Positions 24,782 through 35,452 of a stretch of DNA of 64,000 bases are shown piece after piece. This stretch comes from Lacinutrix venerupis (GTDB lineage Bacteria; Bacteroidota; Bacteroidia; Flavobacteriales; Flavobacteriaceae), in contig NZ_RCCH01000008.1 of the NCBI RefSeq assembly GCF_003663945.1, positions 124,001-188,000 on the forward strand, written 5' to 3'. Numbering within the stretch: position 1 is the first letter of the stretch; each line of letters opens with the position of its first letter. The position numbers were made by a program, and so were the translations under genes. A model generated the notes under the pieces. It was not told the origin of the DNA. It did no database searches and saw only the letters and a list, made by a program, of their open reading frames with translations.

Positions 24782-27700
24782 CTAATTCTCTTTTAAGCTT
24801 TCTTTTTCAGGATCAATTTTTTCTTCGTCTTTAAGCTCTTGTTCTTTTTCTAAACGATCTCTTTCCTGCTTTTCTGCTTTAGTTTCGTTGTAGAGTATAG
24901 CGTCCCAAAGTTCACTAAATTTATTAAATTCTTGAGTGAAAATAAGTCCTATACCGCTAACTATGGTTTGTCCATCTATAATATTTTCGAATTCATTTCT
25001 TCTAAATCCTTTAAGTTTATAACGCCCATTTTTAGTTAATAAGTATTCTAGACTTACATTACCAATTAATGGTGAGGATTCGCCTGTAGAACTACTTCCT
25101 TGTAAATCCACTTCGCTACCAACTCTTACTACTAAACGGTCATCAAACAATCTTTTTTGTGCTGCCACATTTAATTGTGTTCTGTCTTGTGGTGCCGTAC
25201 CTTGATAATCTGTATAACTGTCTAAACCAAAATCGAGTTCGAAACCAGAATTGCCTAATAGTTTATTTGAAAATACATTTAATTGATCTGAAACAGCATC
25301 GTTAAGGTTGTCTCTAGCAACAGTTGCAAAACCACCTGTACTACCATCGCTGCCAGATTCTGGATAAAAACGGTTTAAAACTAGTAATGAAAATACTTGC
25401 CTGTTTAACTCACCTTCCTGCTGATTAACTTGTTGTACTCGGCCATAAACTTGGCCGCTAATAGCGCCTTGCTCGTCTTCTGGCATATCTAATTTAAAAG
25501 ATATTTTAGGTTGAAGCAATTCGCCATCAATATTTAAATAAACATAAAAAGGAAGAACTTGTCTATACTTACTTTTTACTGCAGGATCTGCTCCAGAAAG
25601 TTGTGATGCCATTAATGGTGATGCCGATGCTTTTAAATCGTAAATAGCACGAACGTCTAACTTAGCATCAAAAGGGTCTCCAGACCAAGAGACTTTACTG
25701 CCAGAAGCTAATTCGAATTTTCGATTAACAATGTTGTATAAATTCATTTCGTATAAACCGGTATCTACATTGTATGTTCCTACCAAATTCATACGCCCGT
25801 TTGGTTTCATTGTAAAATCAAAATCACCATGACCAGATACTTTAAAATAATCTCCTGTATCTTCATCTATAATTATAGTAACCGTTGCTTTATCTCCAAC
25901 TTTTAAAAAGGTTTTAATATCGAATCCTTTTATAGTTGCGGTTTGTTCTTCGCTTTGCGTTAAAATAGCATCTGGATTTTCTCGATTAACAAATACTACA
26001 ACACCATCGCGTTGCTCTATATTTACGGTTGCAGAAGGCATGACATAAGTTACGTCTGTGCTAGAACCAATAGTTGCATTAGCATTAAGTTTTGGAATTT
26101 GTAAATCTCCAGTTAATTTTCCATTGGCATCAAAACTTGCTTTTCCGTAGAGGAAATCGTTATCCTCTTTTGTGGCATTTAAAAACTGAAAATCTTTTGC
26201 TTTTAAATTTAAATTAAAAGTAGGATTGATAAAGGATTTTGTACCAATGTCTCCAGAAACGACAAGGCTATTACTGTCTTTATCTTTTATAGTAAAATTA
26301 GATAAGTTTAAACCTTCGTTATTAACACTTATTGCTTCGTTTTCTAATGTAAATGCTGCATTAAACATGGCGATATTAAAATCGGCATTATTAAAATTTA
26401 ATTGTCCTTGATATTTAGGTTCTGTTGTTGTGCCACTTAATTTAAATGTCCCAGAAAGGTTTCCATCTGTTTCTTTTAAGTAGCCTTGAGAGAATTTTTC
26501 TAGAGCTATCATTTTAAACTCATTAATATCTAAATCCAAATCTAAGTTTGCTCCAGTTTCATTTGCAGTATAATCACCCACTAAATCTAAGTCTACATCA
26601 CCTCCTTTTAGTGTTGAGTTAAAAGCGTAGCTGTTTCCGCCAAGCGATCTTCCTGTTATGGCTAGTTTGCCTAGATTAGCTTTTAAAACTTCAAGTTTAT
26701 TAACCTCTAAATCGGCAAGAATACCTGTGTCTTTAAAAGGTTCTTCTAAAATGAAATCTCCATTTATTATACCGGAAGCTAAGGTTTTTTCGGTATTAAA
26801 ATAACTTAAAAAATCTGCTAGATTAAAATTTTTAAAATCTATCGCAACGTGTTCTTTTGTTATATTTTGTAAGTTATCTGTAATCTCTACAGCTTGGTTA
26901 CCGTTACTAATTTTAAAGTTGTTGAATTCTAAATGATTTTCAGTATAAATCATTTCATTATTTAATGGAATATTCCAAGGTTCTTGATTAAACGTTAAAT
27001 TGTCTTGAAGTACTTTTAGTGTTAATTTTTCTTGATGTCCTGTAATTTGAGAAATTACATTTATTAATTTTTCTTCCTCATTAAATGCTGTGATTGTTAA
27101 CAGCATTTCGTTGTTTTTTTGATCGGCTGAAATTTTAGTTTTTTGAATATCTATTGCTCCTGCTTTGAGTGCTTTAAAACCAAAATCAAAATTTAAATCG
27201 GTTTTGTTGGTATTCATTTTAAACGCTAAGCTATCTAATTCGTAACCGGCATAATTTATATGTGGTGCAGTAATATCTGCTATTAACTTTCGCTCTTCTT
27301 GTTCAAAATCTACAGCTATAGAAACGGTGTCTAAGTCTTTAACATTAACTAAAAGCACATCGTTTAATAATGGAGATTGTGTAATGTATCCATTTAATTT
27401 TAAACGAACAGGTTTTACTATAGAATCGGAAATTTTTACATCGCGATAGAAATAACTGTTTACATGTTTTTGTAAAGCCGTAGCAAAAGATCGTGGATCT
27501 GTATTAGATTGTAAGTTTAAATCGATTAATTTATTTTTAAATGTAACGGAGGTTGTATCACTTTTTACAAAACCAGTAGCGTCTATATTGCCCAATAGAT
27601 AAGTTTTATTATCGTAAACTATTACACCGTCTTTAATATTTGCTTCAAAATTATAAGTTTCAGCATTTCCTTTAAAATCACCTTTTAATTTAAGGCCTGT

Positions 27701-29875
27701 TCTTATGTCTCGGTTCATTAAACCTAATCCTTGTAGGTTTGCACCAATAATATTTAAATTAATTTTAGCTTCTGGAGCGATAGAGTCTAAGGTTACTAAT
27801 GCGTCTAAATCTAAATTAAGATTATCATCTTTATAATTAGATAGTATTTTTCCTTTTCCGTCTTTAATATTTCCGTTTAAATTAAGGTCTTTAATTGCAT
27901 ATTGATTATAACCAAAATTTGAAATTACCGCATTTACTTTAGCATCTAAAGTGTTTATAGTTTTTCCGCTACCGTTAGCCTTTAGTGTTAAACTTAAATT
28001 GCCTAAAGTTTCGTTTTGAAGTAGCTCGCTTAATTTATAATCATTAATTTTCACATTAGCATCAAAAGCAATAGTCTCCGCGTTTTTAAACGAACCGTCT
28101 ATAGTTGCTATGCCTTGTGATGTTGTAATTTTAGAATTTGTAGAAATGTTTTTTAGTCCACCTTTTAAATTTCCGGTAATTTTAATGTTTTCTGGTAACG
28201 CAACACCAAGTTCCGTTTCGTTAACAAACTTGGCTAAATCTGTTTTAGTAGTTTCTGCAGAAAAATTAGGAATATTTAAATTTAACTCATTTGGATTTGT
28301 AGCATTTAAAATGTTTCCATTAGCAGAAACTCTTGTAGTATTTCCCCAATTAATAAAAGCATTTTGTAAGTTAATATTTGCTAAATAGCCATTAGCTTTA
28401 ATTGTGCCTTTTAAAGGTTTCTTGCTAAGTGTGTTTAAATAATTATTAGATTTTAAATTAGGTTGAAATTTGAAAATTTCATTTAAATCTACATTAAAGT
28501 TAGGTAAGTTTAAATTGATTTTAGAATTTTCTGGTTTTTCGATTAATGATGCTAATGTGTTGTAATTTAATACTAGGTTTCCGTTAATTGAATTATTATT
28601 TAGCTTGAATTTTAAATTATCAATTGTTAATTTTTCATCAGAAACATTAAACTCAAGTGCAAAATCTTTTAAGTTTAATCCAGAGGTTTCTTTAAAATTA
28701 AACGTGTCAATGGTTAAGCCTCCTTTTTTATTTTCTAAAAAGATGGTGTGTCCTTTTAAATTTAAGTTGTTAAAAACTAATGCGTTTGGATTAAATTTAG
28801 TTTTGCTGGCTTTAGCATTGCCAATGAAATAACTAATATTGTCGTTTTCAAAATTTAAATTATCGACCGAAACTCTTAAATCTGGCCACTGAAAATTCTT
28901 AATATCTTGTTTTATATCCTCACTAACTTCTTCAACTTTTTGAATAATTGCATTGTCTTCCGTTTCGGTGTAAATAGCAATTGTAGAATTCTTTAAATCG
29001 AGAGTATTAATATTGATAGCGTTATTTGCTAAATCGGCATTTGGTATTTCTGCATAAAAATCTGTAATATTTACATTGGCAGCTATTCTATCGGCTTGCG
29101 ATTTATAATTTGCTGTAACGTTTTTTAGTGCTATTTCGTCTGTAGAAAGCTTAGGTAATGGTGTTGGTTCTGCGTTTGGATTAACAGGAACGTAAGTTTG
29201 AAAGAATTTTATATTAGCTTGATCTAGTTCAATGCTTGACGCTTTAAACTCCATAGAATCAACATTTACTTCATCCATATTTAGATTTAGTTTGCTTATA
29301 TCGAATCGGCTTTCTATTCCAGAGATAGCATCGTTGTAAACAACATCAATATCTCTAAAATTAAGATTTCCTAATATAATATTTAGAGGTTGCGCTGTTG
29401 TTGTAGTATCAACAGGAGTTGTGGTTTGTGTAGCGAAAGCATCAATTAGAAACTGAAAATTAAAACCGTTTATAGAATCTTTTCTTATAATATTAGCACG
29501 TAATCCTTCCCAGTCTAATGCTTCGACACCTACACTTTCTCCACGAATCATAGACCATAAAGGTACATTTGCTTCTAAAGATTTAGAATATACTAACGTA
29601 TCGCCTGTTTTGTCTTCAAGGTAAAGGCCATCAAGCTGAATATCGCCATCAAAAGTTATAAATAGCTTTTCAATAGCAACTTTGGTATTTGTTTTATTAG
29701 AAACATAAGAAGTGGCTTTGTTTACAATAATATCTTGGCCAAAAGGACTTCTTATAAATAATATAATTAACAGAAATAATATTAAAAAGAACAGAATTGT
29801 TTTACCGATAATTTTTAAGAATCGGTATTTCTTCTTTTTAGCTTTAAATTCTTTATTATTTGTTTCTTCTTTCAA
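24782..29875 (-). CDS. tamB: Translocation and assembly module protein TamB
   Basis: 1697 residues. One N-terminal membrane anchor (about 20-43, rich in Leu/Ile/Phe after a run of Lys) is followed by a very long beta-rich region of repeated AsmA-like strands and a C-terminal DUF490 domain with the conserved LVGTYNVDTGLYEMNLYN and GSKVSWSGDPFDAKLD. The tail (about 1665-1697) is charged and unstructured. TamB spans the periplasm as a lipid- or protein-conducting groove and works with TamL. The gene heads the tamB-tamL operon and is divergent from the DUF3095 gene. Confidence 0.93.
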   Translation of the reverse strand: MKEETNNKEFKAKKKKYRFLKIIGKTILFFLILFLLIILFIRSPFGQDIIVNKATSYVSNKTNTKVAIEKLFITFDGDIQLDGLYLEDKTGDTLVYSKSLEANVPLWSMIRGESVGVEALDWEGLRANIIRKDSINGFNFQFLIDAFATQTTTPVDTTTTAQPLNIILGNLNFRDIDVVYNDAISGIESRFDISKLNLNMDEVNVDSMEFKASSIELDQANIKFFQTYVPVNPNAEPTPLPKLSTDEIALKNVTANYKSQADRIAANVNITDFYAEIPNADLANNAININTLDLKNSTIAIYTETEDNAIIQKVEEVSEDIKQDIKNFQWPDLRVSVDNLNFENDNISYFIGNAKASKTKFNPNALVFNNLNLKGHTIFLENKKGGLTIDTFNFKETSGLNLKDFALEFNVSDEKLTIDNLKFKLNNNSINGNLVLNYNTLASLIEKPENSKINLNLPNFNVDLNEIFKFQPNLKSNNYLNTLSKKPLKGTIKANGYLANINLQNAFINWGNTTRVSANGNILNATNPNELNLNIPNFSAETTKTDLAKFVNETELGVALPENIKITGNLKGGLKNISTNSKITTSQGIATIDGSFKNAETIAFDANVKINDYKLSELLQNETLGNLSLTLKANGSGKTINTLDAKVNAVISNFGYNQYAIKDLNLNGNIKDGKGKILSNYKDDNLNLDLDALVTLDSIAPEAKINLNIIGANLQGLGLMNRDIRTGLKLKGDFKGNAETYNFEANIKDGVIVYDNKTYLLGNIDATGFVKSDTTSVTFKNKLIDLNLQSNTDPRSFATALQKHVNSYFYRDVKISDSIVKPVRLKLNGYITQSPLLNDVLLVNVKDLDTVSIAVDFEQEERKLIADITAPHINYAGYELDSLAFKMNTNKTDLNFDFGFKALKAGAIDIQKTKISADQKNNEMLLTITAFNEEEKLINVISQITGHQEKLTLKVLQDNLTFNQEPWNIPLNNEMIYTENHLEFNNFKISNGNQAVEITDNLQNITKEHVAIDFKNFNLADFLSYFNTEKTLASGIINGDFILEEPFKDTGILADLEVNKLEVLKANLGKLAITGRSLGGNSYAFNSTLKGGDVDLDLVGDYTANETGANLDLDLDINEFKMIALEKFSQGYLKETDGNLSGTFKLSGTTTEPKYQGQLNFNNADFNIAMFNAAFTLENEAISVNNEGLNLSNFTIKDKDSNSLVVSGDIGTKSFINPTFNLNLKAKDFQFLNATKEDNDFLYGKASFDANGKLTGDLQIPKLNANATIGSSTDVTYVMPSATVNIEQRDGVVVFVNRENPDAILTQSEEQTATIKGFDIKTFLKVGDKATVTIIIDEDTGDYFKVSGHGDFDFTMKPNGRMNLVGTYNVDTGLYEMNLYNIVNRKFELASGSKVSWSGDPFDAKLDVRAIYDLKASASPLMASQLSGADPAVKSKYRQVLPFYVYLNIDGELLQPKISFKLDMPEDEQGAISGQVYGRVQQVNQQEGELNRQVFSLLVLNRFYPESGSDGSTGGFATVARDNLNDAVSDQLNVFSNKLLGNSGFELDFGLDSYTDYQGTAPQDRTQLNVAAQKRLFDDRLVVRVGSEVDLQGSSSTGESSPLIGNVSLEYLLTKNGRYKLKGFRRNEFENIIDGQTIVSGIGLIFTQEFNKFSELWDAILYNETKAEKQERDRLEKEQELKDEEKIDPEKESLKEN

Positions 29876-30007
29876 TTTGAGATTGAATTAATATACAATA
29901 TTATAATATTATAATTATAGATGTGTGCTTTAAAAGAATATTTAAGATAAAGTTATATAAATTAGTGATACTTTAGTGTTTAATTAACTAAATCATGTTG
30001 ATTAATA

Positions 30008-31174
30008 ATGCATAATATGAAAGTTAATAATGCTTTTTACCATAAGTTAATTAAGCACAATATAACACTTCAACGTTTATTAGAAGACGAAAGATTGTTT
30101 ACTCAAGTACCAGAAAATTGGTATGTTGTAGTTGCAGATGTAGAAAATTCTACGATTGCGGTAGAAAATGGTCTTCATAACGAAGTTAATTTAGCAGCAA
30201 CAGGAAGTATTGTAGCTGTGTTAAACGAGTTTAAACTTAAGGAAAGACATTTTAAAATCCCTTATTTTTTTGGAGGTGATGGAGCAACATTTATTGTTCC
30301 TGCTACTGTGCGCAAAAATGTTATGGATATTTTAGAAGTCCATCGTGTCCATGTACAAAATAATTTATCTCTTAATTTAAGGATAGGGACAATGTCTGTA
30401 AAAGATATTTTAAATACAGGTTTTAAATTAAAAATAGCTAAACTTAAATTAAATCCTTTATTAACAATACCTGTAATTCTTGGTAACGGATTAAAATATG
30501 CTGAAGACGAAATAAAAGCCTCATGGTTACCAAGTAAAAAAAGTTTCTCTAAAAAAGAAGTAAATTTAGAAGGCATGGAATGTCGATGGGACGAAATTGT
30601 TCCAGAGAATGAAGGTAAAAAAGTGGTTTGCCTTTTGGTATTTTGTGAAAACGAAATACAACAAGCTAAGGTTTATGCAGAAGTAATTACCAAAATCAAT
30701 TCTATATTTGGGAACTTAGATAAAAGGCAACCAATTTCTACAATTAGCTTAAAATTAAACTCTAGTATAGCAAAAATAAGAAAAGAAATGTACGCCAAAA
30801 TTGGTAAGTATAGTATCGGTTATTTAGCAAAAAATTGGTTTCTTACAGTTTTAGGGAAAGTATATTTTAAATTTTTTAAAGAAGGCAAAAAATATCTTGA
30901 AGAACTTAGTCAACTCTCAGATACAATTATGATGGATGGAACTATAAATACAGTTATGGTTGGAAAGGAAAAAGATATTGATAAATTAAAAACTTATTTA
31001 ACGCATCGAGAAAATAAAGGAGAATTAACTTTTGGCATACATACAACTTATGCTTCGGTAATGTCTTGTTATGTTCAAGATCGAAAAGAAAAACATATTC
31101 ATTTTGTTGATGCAACCGAAGGAGGTTATACTACAGCAGCAATTTCATTTAAGAAAAAATTAAATAATAAATAA
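30008..31174 (+). CDS. DUF3095 protein, class III nucleotide-cyclase-like
   Basis: 388 residues. The segments WYVVVADVENSTIAVENG (Asp44) and PYFFGGDGATFIVP (Asp91) match the two metal-binding positions of class III adenylate/guanylate cyclases and define DUF3095. Neither a membrane segment nor a known sensor domain is present, so it is cytoplasmic. The C-terminal half (about 230-388) has no recognisable fold. It stands alone between the divergent tamB and the downstream ilv operon. Activity as a nucleotide cyclase is plausible but unproven. Alternative start at Met4 (30017). Confidence 0.8.
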   Translation: MHNMKVNNAFYHKLIKHNITLQRLLEDERLFTQVPENWYVVVADVENSTIAVENGLHNEVNLAATGSIVAVLNEFKLKERHFKIPYFFGGDGATFIVPATVRKNVMDILEVHRVHVQNNLSLNLRIGTMSVKDILNTGFKLKIAKLKLNPLLTIPVILGNGLKYAEDEIKASWLPSKKSFSKKEVNLEGMECRWDEIVPENEGKKVVCLLVFCENEIQQAKVYAEVITKINSIFGNLDKRQPISTISLKLNSSIAKIRKEMYAKIGKYSIGYLAKNWFLTVLGKVYFKFFKEGKKYLEELSQLSDTIMMDGTINTVMVGKEKDIDKLKTYLTHRENKGELTFGIHTTYASVMSCYVQDRKEKHIHFVDATEGGYTTAAISFKKKLNNK

Positions 31175-31337
31175 TTTTAAAAAAATAAAAGCTTTTGAAC
31201 ATCATATCGTTTGATGCTTAAAGTGTTGATTTGCAGCAATATACATATTTGTTAATTGCATTGAGTTTAGCTTAATTTTAATTATAGTAATACTCAAAAT
31301 AAACGAAACAATTAATTTAGTTTCAGCAAAAATAAAT

Positions 31338-33017
31338 ATGATTCAATTAAATAAATACAGTAAAACAGTTACGCAAGACCCAACACAACCAGCAGCACAA
31401 GCCATGTTGCATGCTATTGGTTTAACTAAAGAAGATTTTTTTAAGCCCATTATTGGTATTGCAAGTACAGGATACGAAGGTAACCCATGTAATATGCATC
31501 TTAATGATTTAGCTAAATTGGCTAAAAAGGGTACTAAAAACGAAGATGTTGTAGGTCTTATTTTCAATACAATAGGTGTTAGTGATGGTATTTCTATGGG
31601 AACGCCAGGAATGCGTTACTCATTACCATCTCGAGATATTATTGCAGATTCTATGGAAACCGTAGTACAAGCCATGAGTTATGATGGTTTAATAACAGTG
31701 GTAGGTTGCGATAAAAATATGCCAGGAGCTTTAATTGCAATGATTAGGTTAAATCGTCCAAGTATTTTAGTGTATGGAGGAACCATTGATTCTGGTTGCC
31801 ATAACGGAAAAAAACTAGACGTGGTTTCTGCTTTTGAAGCTTGGGGAAGCAAAGTTGCTGGAACCATGGAAGAAACCGAATATCAAAACATTGTAGAAAA
31901 AGCATGTCCAGGAGCAGGAGCTTGTGGTGGTATGTATACCGCAAATACTATGGCTTCAGCTATTGAAGCTCTAGGGATGACTTTACCGTTTAACTCGTCA
32001 AATCCAGCATTAAGTGATGCTAAAAAAGAAGAGTCTGTTAAAGCTGGTGAAGCCATACGTGTGTTATTAGAAAAAGATATTAAACCTTCAGATATTATTA
32101 CGCGTAAATCTCTAGAAAATGCTGTAAGATTAGTCACTATTTTAGGTGGTTCTACAAATGCAGTACTTCACTTTTTAGCAATTGCAAGAGCAGCAGATAT
32201 CGATTTTACATTAAAAGATTTTCAAGATATAAGCGATAACACACCATTTTTAGCCGACTTAAAACCTAGCGGAAAATACCTAATGGAAGATGTTCATGCT
32301 GTTGGCGGAATTCCTGCGGTTCTAAAATATCTATTGAAAAAAGGATTAATTCATGGTGATTGTTTAACCGTTACAGGAAAAACAATTGCAGAGAATTTAT
32401 TGGATGTTGCAGATTTAACTGAAGGTCAAGATGTAATAAAGTCAATTGAAGAGCCAATAAAAATATCAGGTCATTTAAGAATGCTTTATGGTAATCTCGC
32501 TACCGAAGGTTCTGTTGCTAAAATCACAGGAAAAGAAGGTTTAAAGTTTATTGGTAAAGCAAAAGTCTTTGAAGGCGAATATGCTGCCAATGATGGTATT
32601 CGTGATGGATTAGTAGAAAAAGGAGATGTTGTCGTAATTCGTTACGAAGGACCAAAAGGTGGACCAGGAATGCCAGAAATGCTAAAGCCAACTGCTGCAA
32701 TAATGGGAGCAGGTTTAGGTAAAGATGTGGCATTAATTACAGATGGACGTTTCTCTGGAGGAACGCATGGTTTTGTAGTTGGGCACATTACTCCAGAAGC
32801 TCAAGAAGGTGGTAATATAGCCTTAGTAAAAGATGGAGATATAATAACCATTGATGCCGAAACAAACTCCATTGTTTTGGAGGTTTCAGAAGAAGAATTG
32901 CAAAAAAGAAGACAGTACTGGAAAGCACCAGATTTAAAATTTAAACGAGGTGTGTTATACAAATATGCTAAAACCGTATCGTCTGCCTCAAAAGGATGTG
33001 TAACGGACGAGTTTTAA
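31338..33017 (+). CDS. ilvD: Dihydroxy-acid dehydratase
   Basis: 559 residues, normal length. The Fe-S ligands are visible in [18 protein letters not shown] and [16 protein letters not shown]. Further family motifs are [14 protein letters not shown] and [17 protein letters not shown]. It dehydrates 2,3-dihydroxy acids to 2-keto acids in isoleucine and valine synthesis. First gene of the ilvD-B-N-C-A operon. Its 163 bp upstream region holds no convincing leader peptide. Confidence 0.96.
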   Translation: MIQLNKYSKTVTQDPTQPAAQAMLHAIGLTKEDFFKPIIGIASTGYEGNPCNMHLNDLAKLAKKGTKNEDVVGLIFNTIGVSDGISMGTPGMRYSLPSRDIIADSMETVVQAMSYDGLITVVGCDKNMPGALIAMIRLNRPSILVYGGTIDSGCHNGKKLDVVSAFEAWGSKVAGTMEETEYQNIVEKACPGAGACGGMYTANTMASAIEALGMTLPFNSSNPALSDAKKEESVKAGEAIRVLLEKDIKPSDIITRKSLENAVRLVTILGGSTNAVLHFLAIARAADIDFTLKDFQDISDNTPFLADLKPSGKYLMEDVHAVGGIPAVLKYLLKKGLIHGDCLTVTGKTIAENLLDVADLTEGQDVIKSIEEPIKISGHLRMLYGNLATEGSVAKITGKEGLKFIGKAKVFEGEYAANDGIRDGLVEKGDVVVIRYEGPKGGPGMPEMLKPTAAIMGAGLGKDVALITDGRFSGGTHGFVVGHITPEAQEGGNIALVKDGDIITIDAETNSIVLEVSEEELQKRRQYWKAPDLKFKRGVLYKYAKTVSSASKGCVTDEF

Positions 33018-33019
33018 AA

Positions 33020-33040
33020 ATTCCTTTGTAAAAAAGGAAT
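33020..33040. repeat. Hairpin repeat between ilvD and ilvB
   Basis: ATTCCTTT and AAAGGAAT form an 8 bp stem with a 5 base loop three bases after the ilvD stop, followed by CTCATAA. It is a variant of the ATTCCTGC...GCAGGAAT family seen elsewhere in the window. The gap also holds an undescribed 100 bp with no gene. Confidence 0.6.
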
Positions 33041-33141
33041 CTCATAATCGTAGCAGTAATAGCTATGAATTTTAAATAAAAGAAAAAGAGTCTCAAGCAA
33101 AGCGCGAGAACAATATGTAAAATATATAAAGGTAGGATGAG

Positions 33142-33161
33142 ATTCCTGCCTGCGCAGGAAT
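33142..33161. repeat. ATTCCTGC-type palindromic repeat before ilvB
   Basis: ATTCCTGCCTGCGCAGGAAT has 7-8 bp complementary arms and ends 2 bp before the chosen ilvB start. It contains the extra in-frame codons that lengthen the open frame to an ATG at 33137, so that upstream start is probably an artefact of the repeat. Related copies are at 38617, 43611 and 47916. Confidence 0.75.
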
Positions 33162-33163
33162 TT

Positions 33164-34897
33164 ATGGATACAAAAACTATAAAAAAAGAAACAAACACAA
33201 CGCAAACTACAGAGCGTATTTCTGGCAGCGAAGCTATAATAAAATGTTTGTTAGCAGAAGGTGTAGATACACTTTATGGTTATCCTGGCGGAGCAATCAT
33301 GCCAGTGTATGATGAGCTTTATAAATACCAAGATAAAATTCATCACGTGTTAACACGTCATGAGCAAGGTGCAACCCATTCTGCTCAAGGATATGCACGT
33401 ATTTCAGGTAAAGTTGGTGTTGCAATTGCAACTTCTGGACCAGGAGCAACTAACTTGATTACAGGTATTGCAGATGCGCAAATAGATAGTACACCAATGG
33501 TTTGTATTACTGGTCAAGTAGCCTCGCATTTACTGGGTAGTGATGCTTTTCAGGAAACAGATATTGTAGGTATTTCTACACCAGTTACAAAATGGAATTG
33601 CCAAATTACCAAAGCTTCAGATATTCCTGAAGTTATAGCTAAAGCCTTTTATATTGCTAAAAGTGGTCGTCCAGGACCTGTTTTAATCGATATTACAAAA
33701 GATGCTCAGTTTGAAGAATTCGATTTTAATTACGAAAAATGTAAAGGTGTAAGAAGTTATATTCCGATTCCAAAATTAAATCATAATCAGGTTGAAGCTG
33801 CTGCAAAACTTATTAATTCAGTAAAAAAACCAATGATTGTTTGGGGACAAGGTGTGGCGTTAGGTCAGGCAGAAGCCGAATTTAAAGCGGTTGTTGAAAA
33901 AGCTGGAATTCCATCTGCTTGGACTATTTTAGGTGCAGGAGCAATTCCAACCTCTCATCCTTTAAATATTGGTATGGTTGGTATGCATGGTAATTATGCG
34001 CCAAATGTTTTAACTAATGAGTGCGACCTTTTAATTGCAATTGGTATGCGTTTCGACGATCGTGTTACTGGTAATTTAGCAACGTATGCTAAGCAAGCAA
34101 AAGTGATTCATTTTGAAATTGATCCAGCCGAAATAGATAAAAACGTTAAAACAGATGTGGCAGTTTTAGGTGATGCAAAACAAAGTTTAGCTGCCTTACT
34201 TCCGCTTTTAGAAGAAAAAACACATCCGGAATGGCATCAAAAGTTTAAAGATTTATATGCTATTGAATATGAAAAAGTAATAAAAAACGACATCCATCCT
34301 ACAAAAGAAGGTTTAACAATGGGTGAAGTTTTACAAGAAATTAACTCACAAACTAAAGGTGATGCAGCAATTGTAACAGATGTTGGCCAGCATCAAATGA
34401 TAGCTTGTCGTTATGCCAATTTCAACAAAACAAGAAGCAATATTACTTCTGGTGGATTAGGTACTATGGGCTTTGGTTTACCTGCTGCAATAGGAGCAAA
34501 AATGGCAGCTCCAGAACGTGAAGTAATTTCGATTTCTGGTGATGGTGGTTACCAAATGACTATTCAAGAATTGGGTACCATTTTTCAGCAAAAAGTACCA
34601 GTAAAAATTGTGGTTTTAAACAATGAGTTTTTAGGTATGGTTCGCCAATGGCAACAGTTGTTTTTCGATAAACGTTATGCGTCTACAGAAATGACAAATC
34701 CAGATTTTGTAGCTATTGCTAAAGGGTATTTTATTGAAGCCGAAAAAGTTACAAAGCGTGAAGATTTAAAGGATGCAGTTGCTAAAATGATAAACACAGA
34801 TGGACCATACTTTTTAGAAGTTTGTGTAGAAAAGGAAGACAATGTTTTTCCAATGATACCAACAGGAGCATCAGTTTCAGACGTAAGATTAGAATAA
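33164..34897 (+). CDS. ilvB: Acetolactate synthase large subunit
   Basis: 577 residues from ATG 33164. I prefer this start to the in-frame ATG at 33137 because the nine extra codons lie inside a palindromic repeat. Thiamine diphosphate enzyme: catalytic Glu in LTRHEQGATHSAQGYAR, the mid-domain FAD site, and GDGGYQMTIQELGT with the downstream NN (VVLNNEFLGMVRQWQ) for ThDP-Mg binding. It condenses pyruvate with pyruvate or 2-ketobutyrate. One base separates its stop from ilvN. Confidence 0.95.
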   Translation: MDTKTIKKETNTTQTTERISGSEAIIKCLLAEGVDTLYGYPGGAIMPVYDELYKYQDKIHHVLTRHEQGATHSAQGYARISGKVGVAIATSGPGATNLITGIADAQIDSTPMVCITGQVASHLLGSDAFQETDIVGISTPVTKWNCQITKASDIPEVIAKAFYIAKSGRPGPVLIDITKDAQFEEFDFNYEKCKGVRSYIPIPKLNHNQVEAAAKLINSVKKPMIVWGQGVALGQAEAEFKAVVEKAGIPSAWTILGAGAIPTSHPLNIGMVGMHGNYAPNVLTNECDLLIAIGMRFDDRVTGNLATYAKQAKVIHFEIDPAEIDKNVKTDVAVLGDAKQSLAALLPLLEEKTHPEWHQKFKDLYAIEYEKVIKNDIHPTKEGLTMGEVLQEINSQTKGDAAIVTDVGQHQMIACRYANFNKTRSNITSGGLGTMGFGLPAAIGAKMAAPEREVISISGDGGYQMTIQELGTIFQQKVPVKIVVLNNEFLGMVRQWQQLFFDKRYASTEMTNPDFVAIAKGYFIEAEKVTKREDLKDAVAKMINTDGPYFLEVCVEKEDNVFPMIPTGASVSDVRLE

Positions 34898-34898
34898 T

Positions 34899-35429
34899 AT
34901 GGAAGCAGAAAACAACATATACACTGTTTCGGTTTACACCGAAAATAATATAGGATTATTAAATCGTATTTCGGCAATATTTCAGCGTAGACATATAAAT
35001 ATTGAAAGTATAAATTCTTCAGTTTCAGAAATTGAAGGTGTTTCAAAATTTACAATTGTTGTAAATATATCCGAAGAGCAAATGAAAAAAATAATTGGTC
35101 AAATTGAAAAACAAGTCGAAGTTATTAAGGCTTACTTTCATACAGATGAAGACACCATTTATCAAGAGTCTTGCATTTTTAAAATGAAATCTGATTTATT
35201 GTTTGAAGAGCGACAAATTCAGAATATAATTAAAGAAAGCAACGCTAGAATTGTAACTGTAAATCGTGACTTTTTTGTTATTGAAAAATCAGGACGTAAA
35301 GAAGAAATAGAATTATTATATAGAGAATTAAGTGCTTTTGGAATCATGCAATTTACACGTTCAGGACGTATTGCTGTTACAAAAGACGAAATGAAAATAT
35401 CAACAATACTGGAAGCTTTTCAAGCATAA
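34899..35429 (+). CDS. ilvN: Acetolactate synthase small (regulatory) subunit
   Basis: 176 residues. The N-terminal ACT domain is clear (YTVSVYTENNIGLLNRISAIF, then RRHINIESIN), followed by the conserved C-terminal domain (IVTVNRDFFVIEKSG, LLYRELSAFGI, FTRSGRIAVTK). It activates IlvB and should confer valine feedback. The gene starts one base after ilvB. Confidence 0.95.
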   Translation: MEAENNIYTVSVYTENNIGLLNRISAIFQRRHINIESINSSVSEIEGVSKFTIVVNISEEQMKKIIGQIEKQVEVIKAYFHTDEDTIYQESCIFKMKSDLLFEERQIQNIIKESNARIVTVNRDFFVIEKSGRKEEIELLYRELSAFGIMQFTRSGRIAVTKDEMKISTILEAFQA

Positions 35430-35452
35430 CCAATAATTAAAATAAAAAGACA

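Noticed and set aside
31214-31255. A 13-codon ORF ([13 protein letters not shown]) upstream of ilvD as an Ile/Leu/Val leader peptide
   Set aside because: Six branched-chain residues in thirteen are suggestive, but no consecutive run exists, the ATG lies right against a TTTG that could be a promoter element, and no terminator-like hairpin follows.
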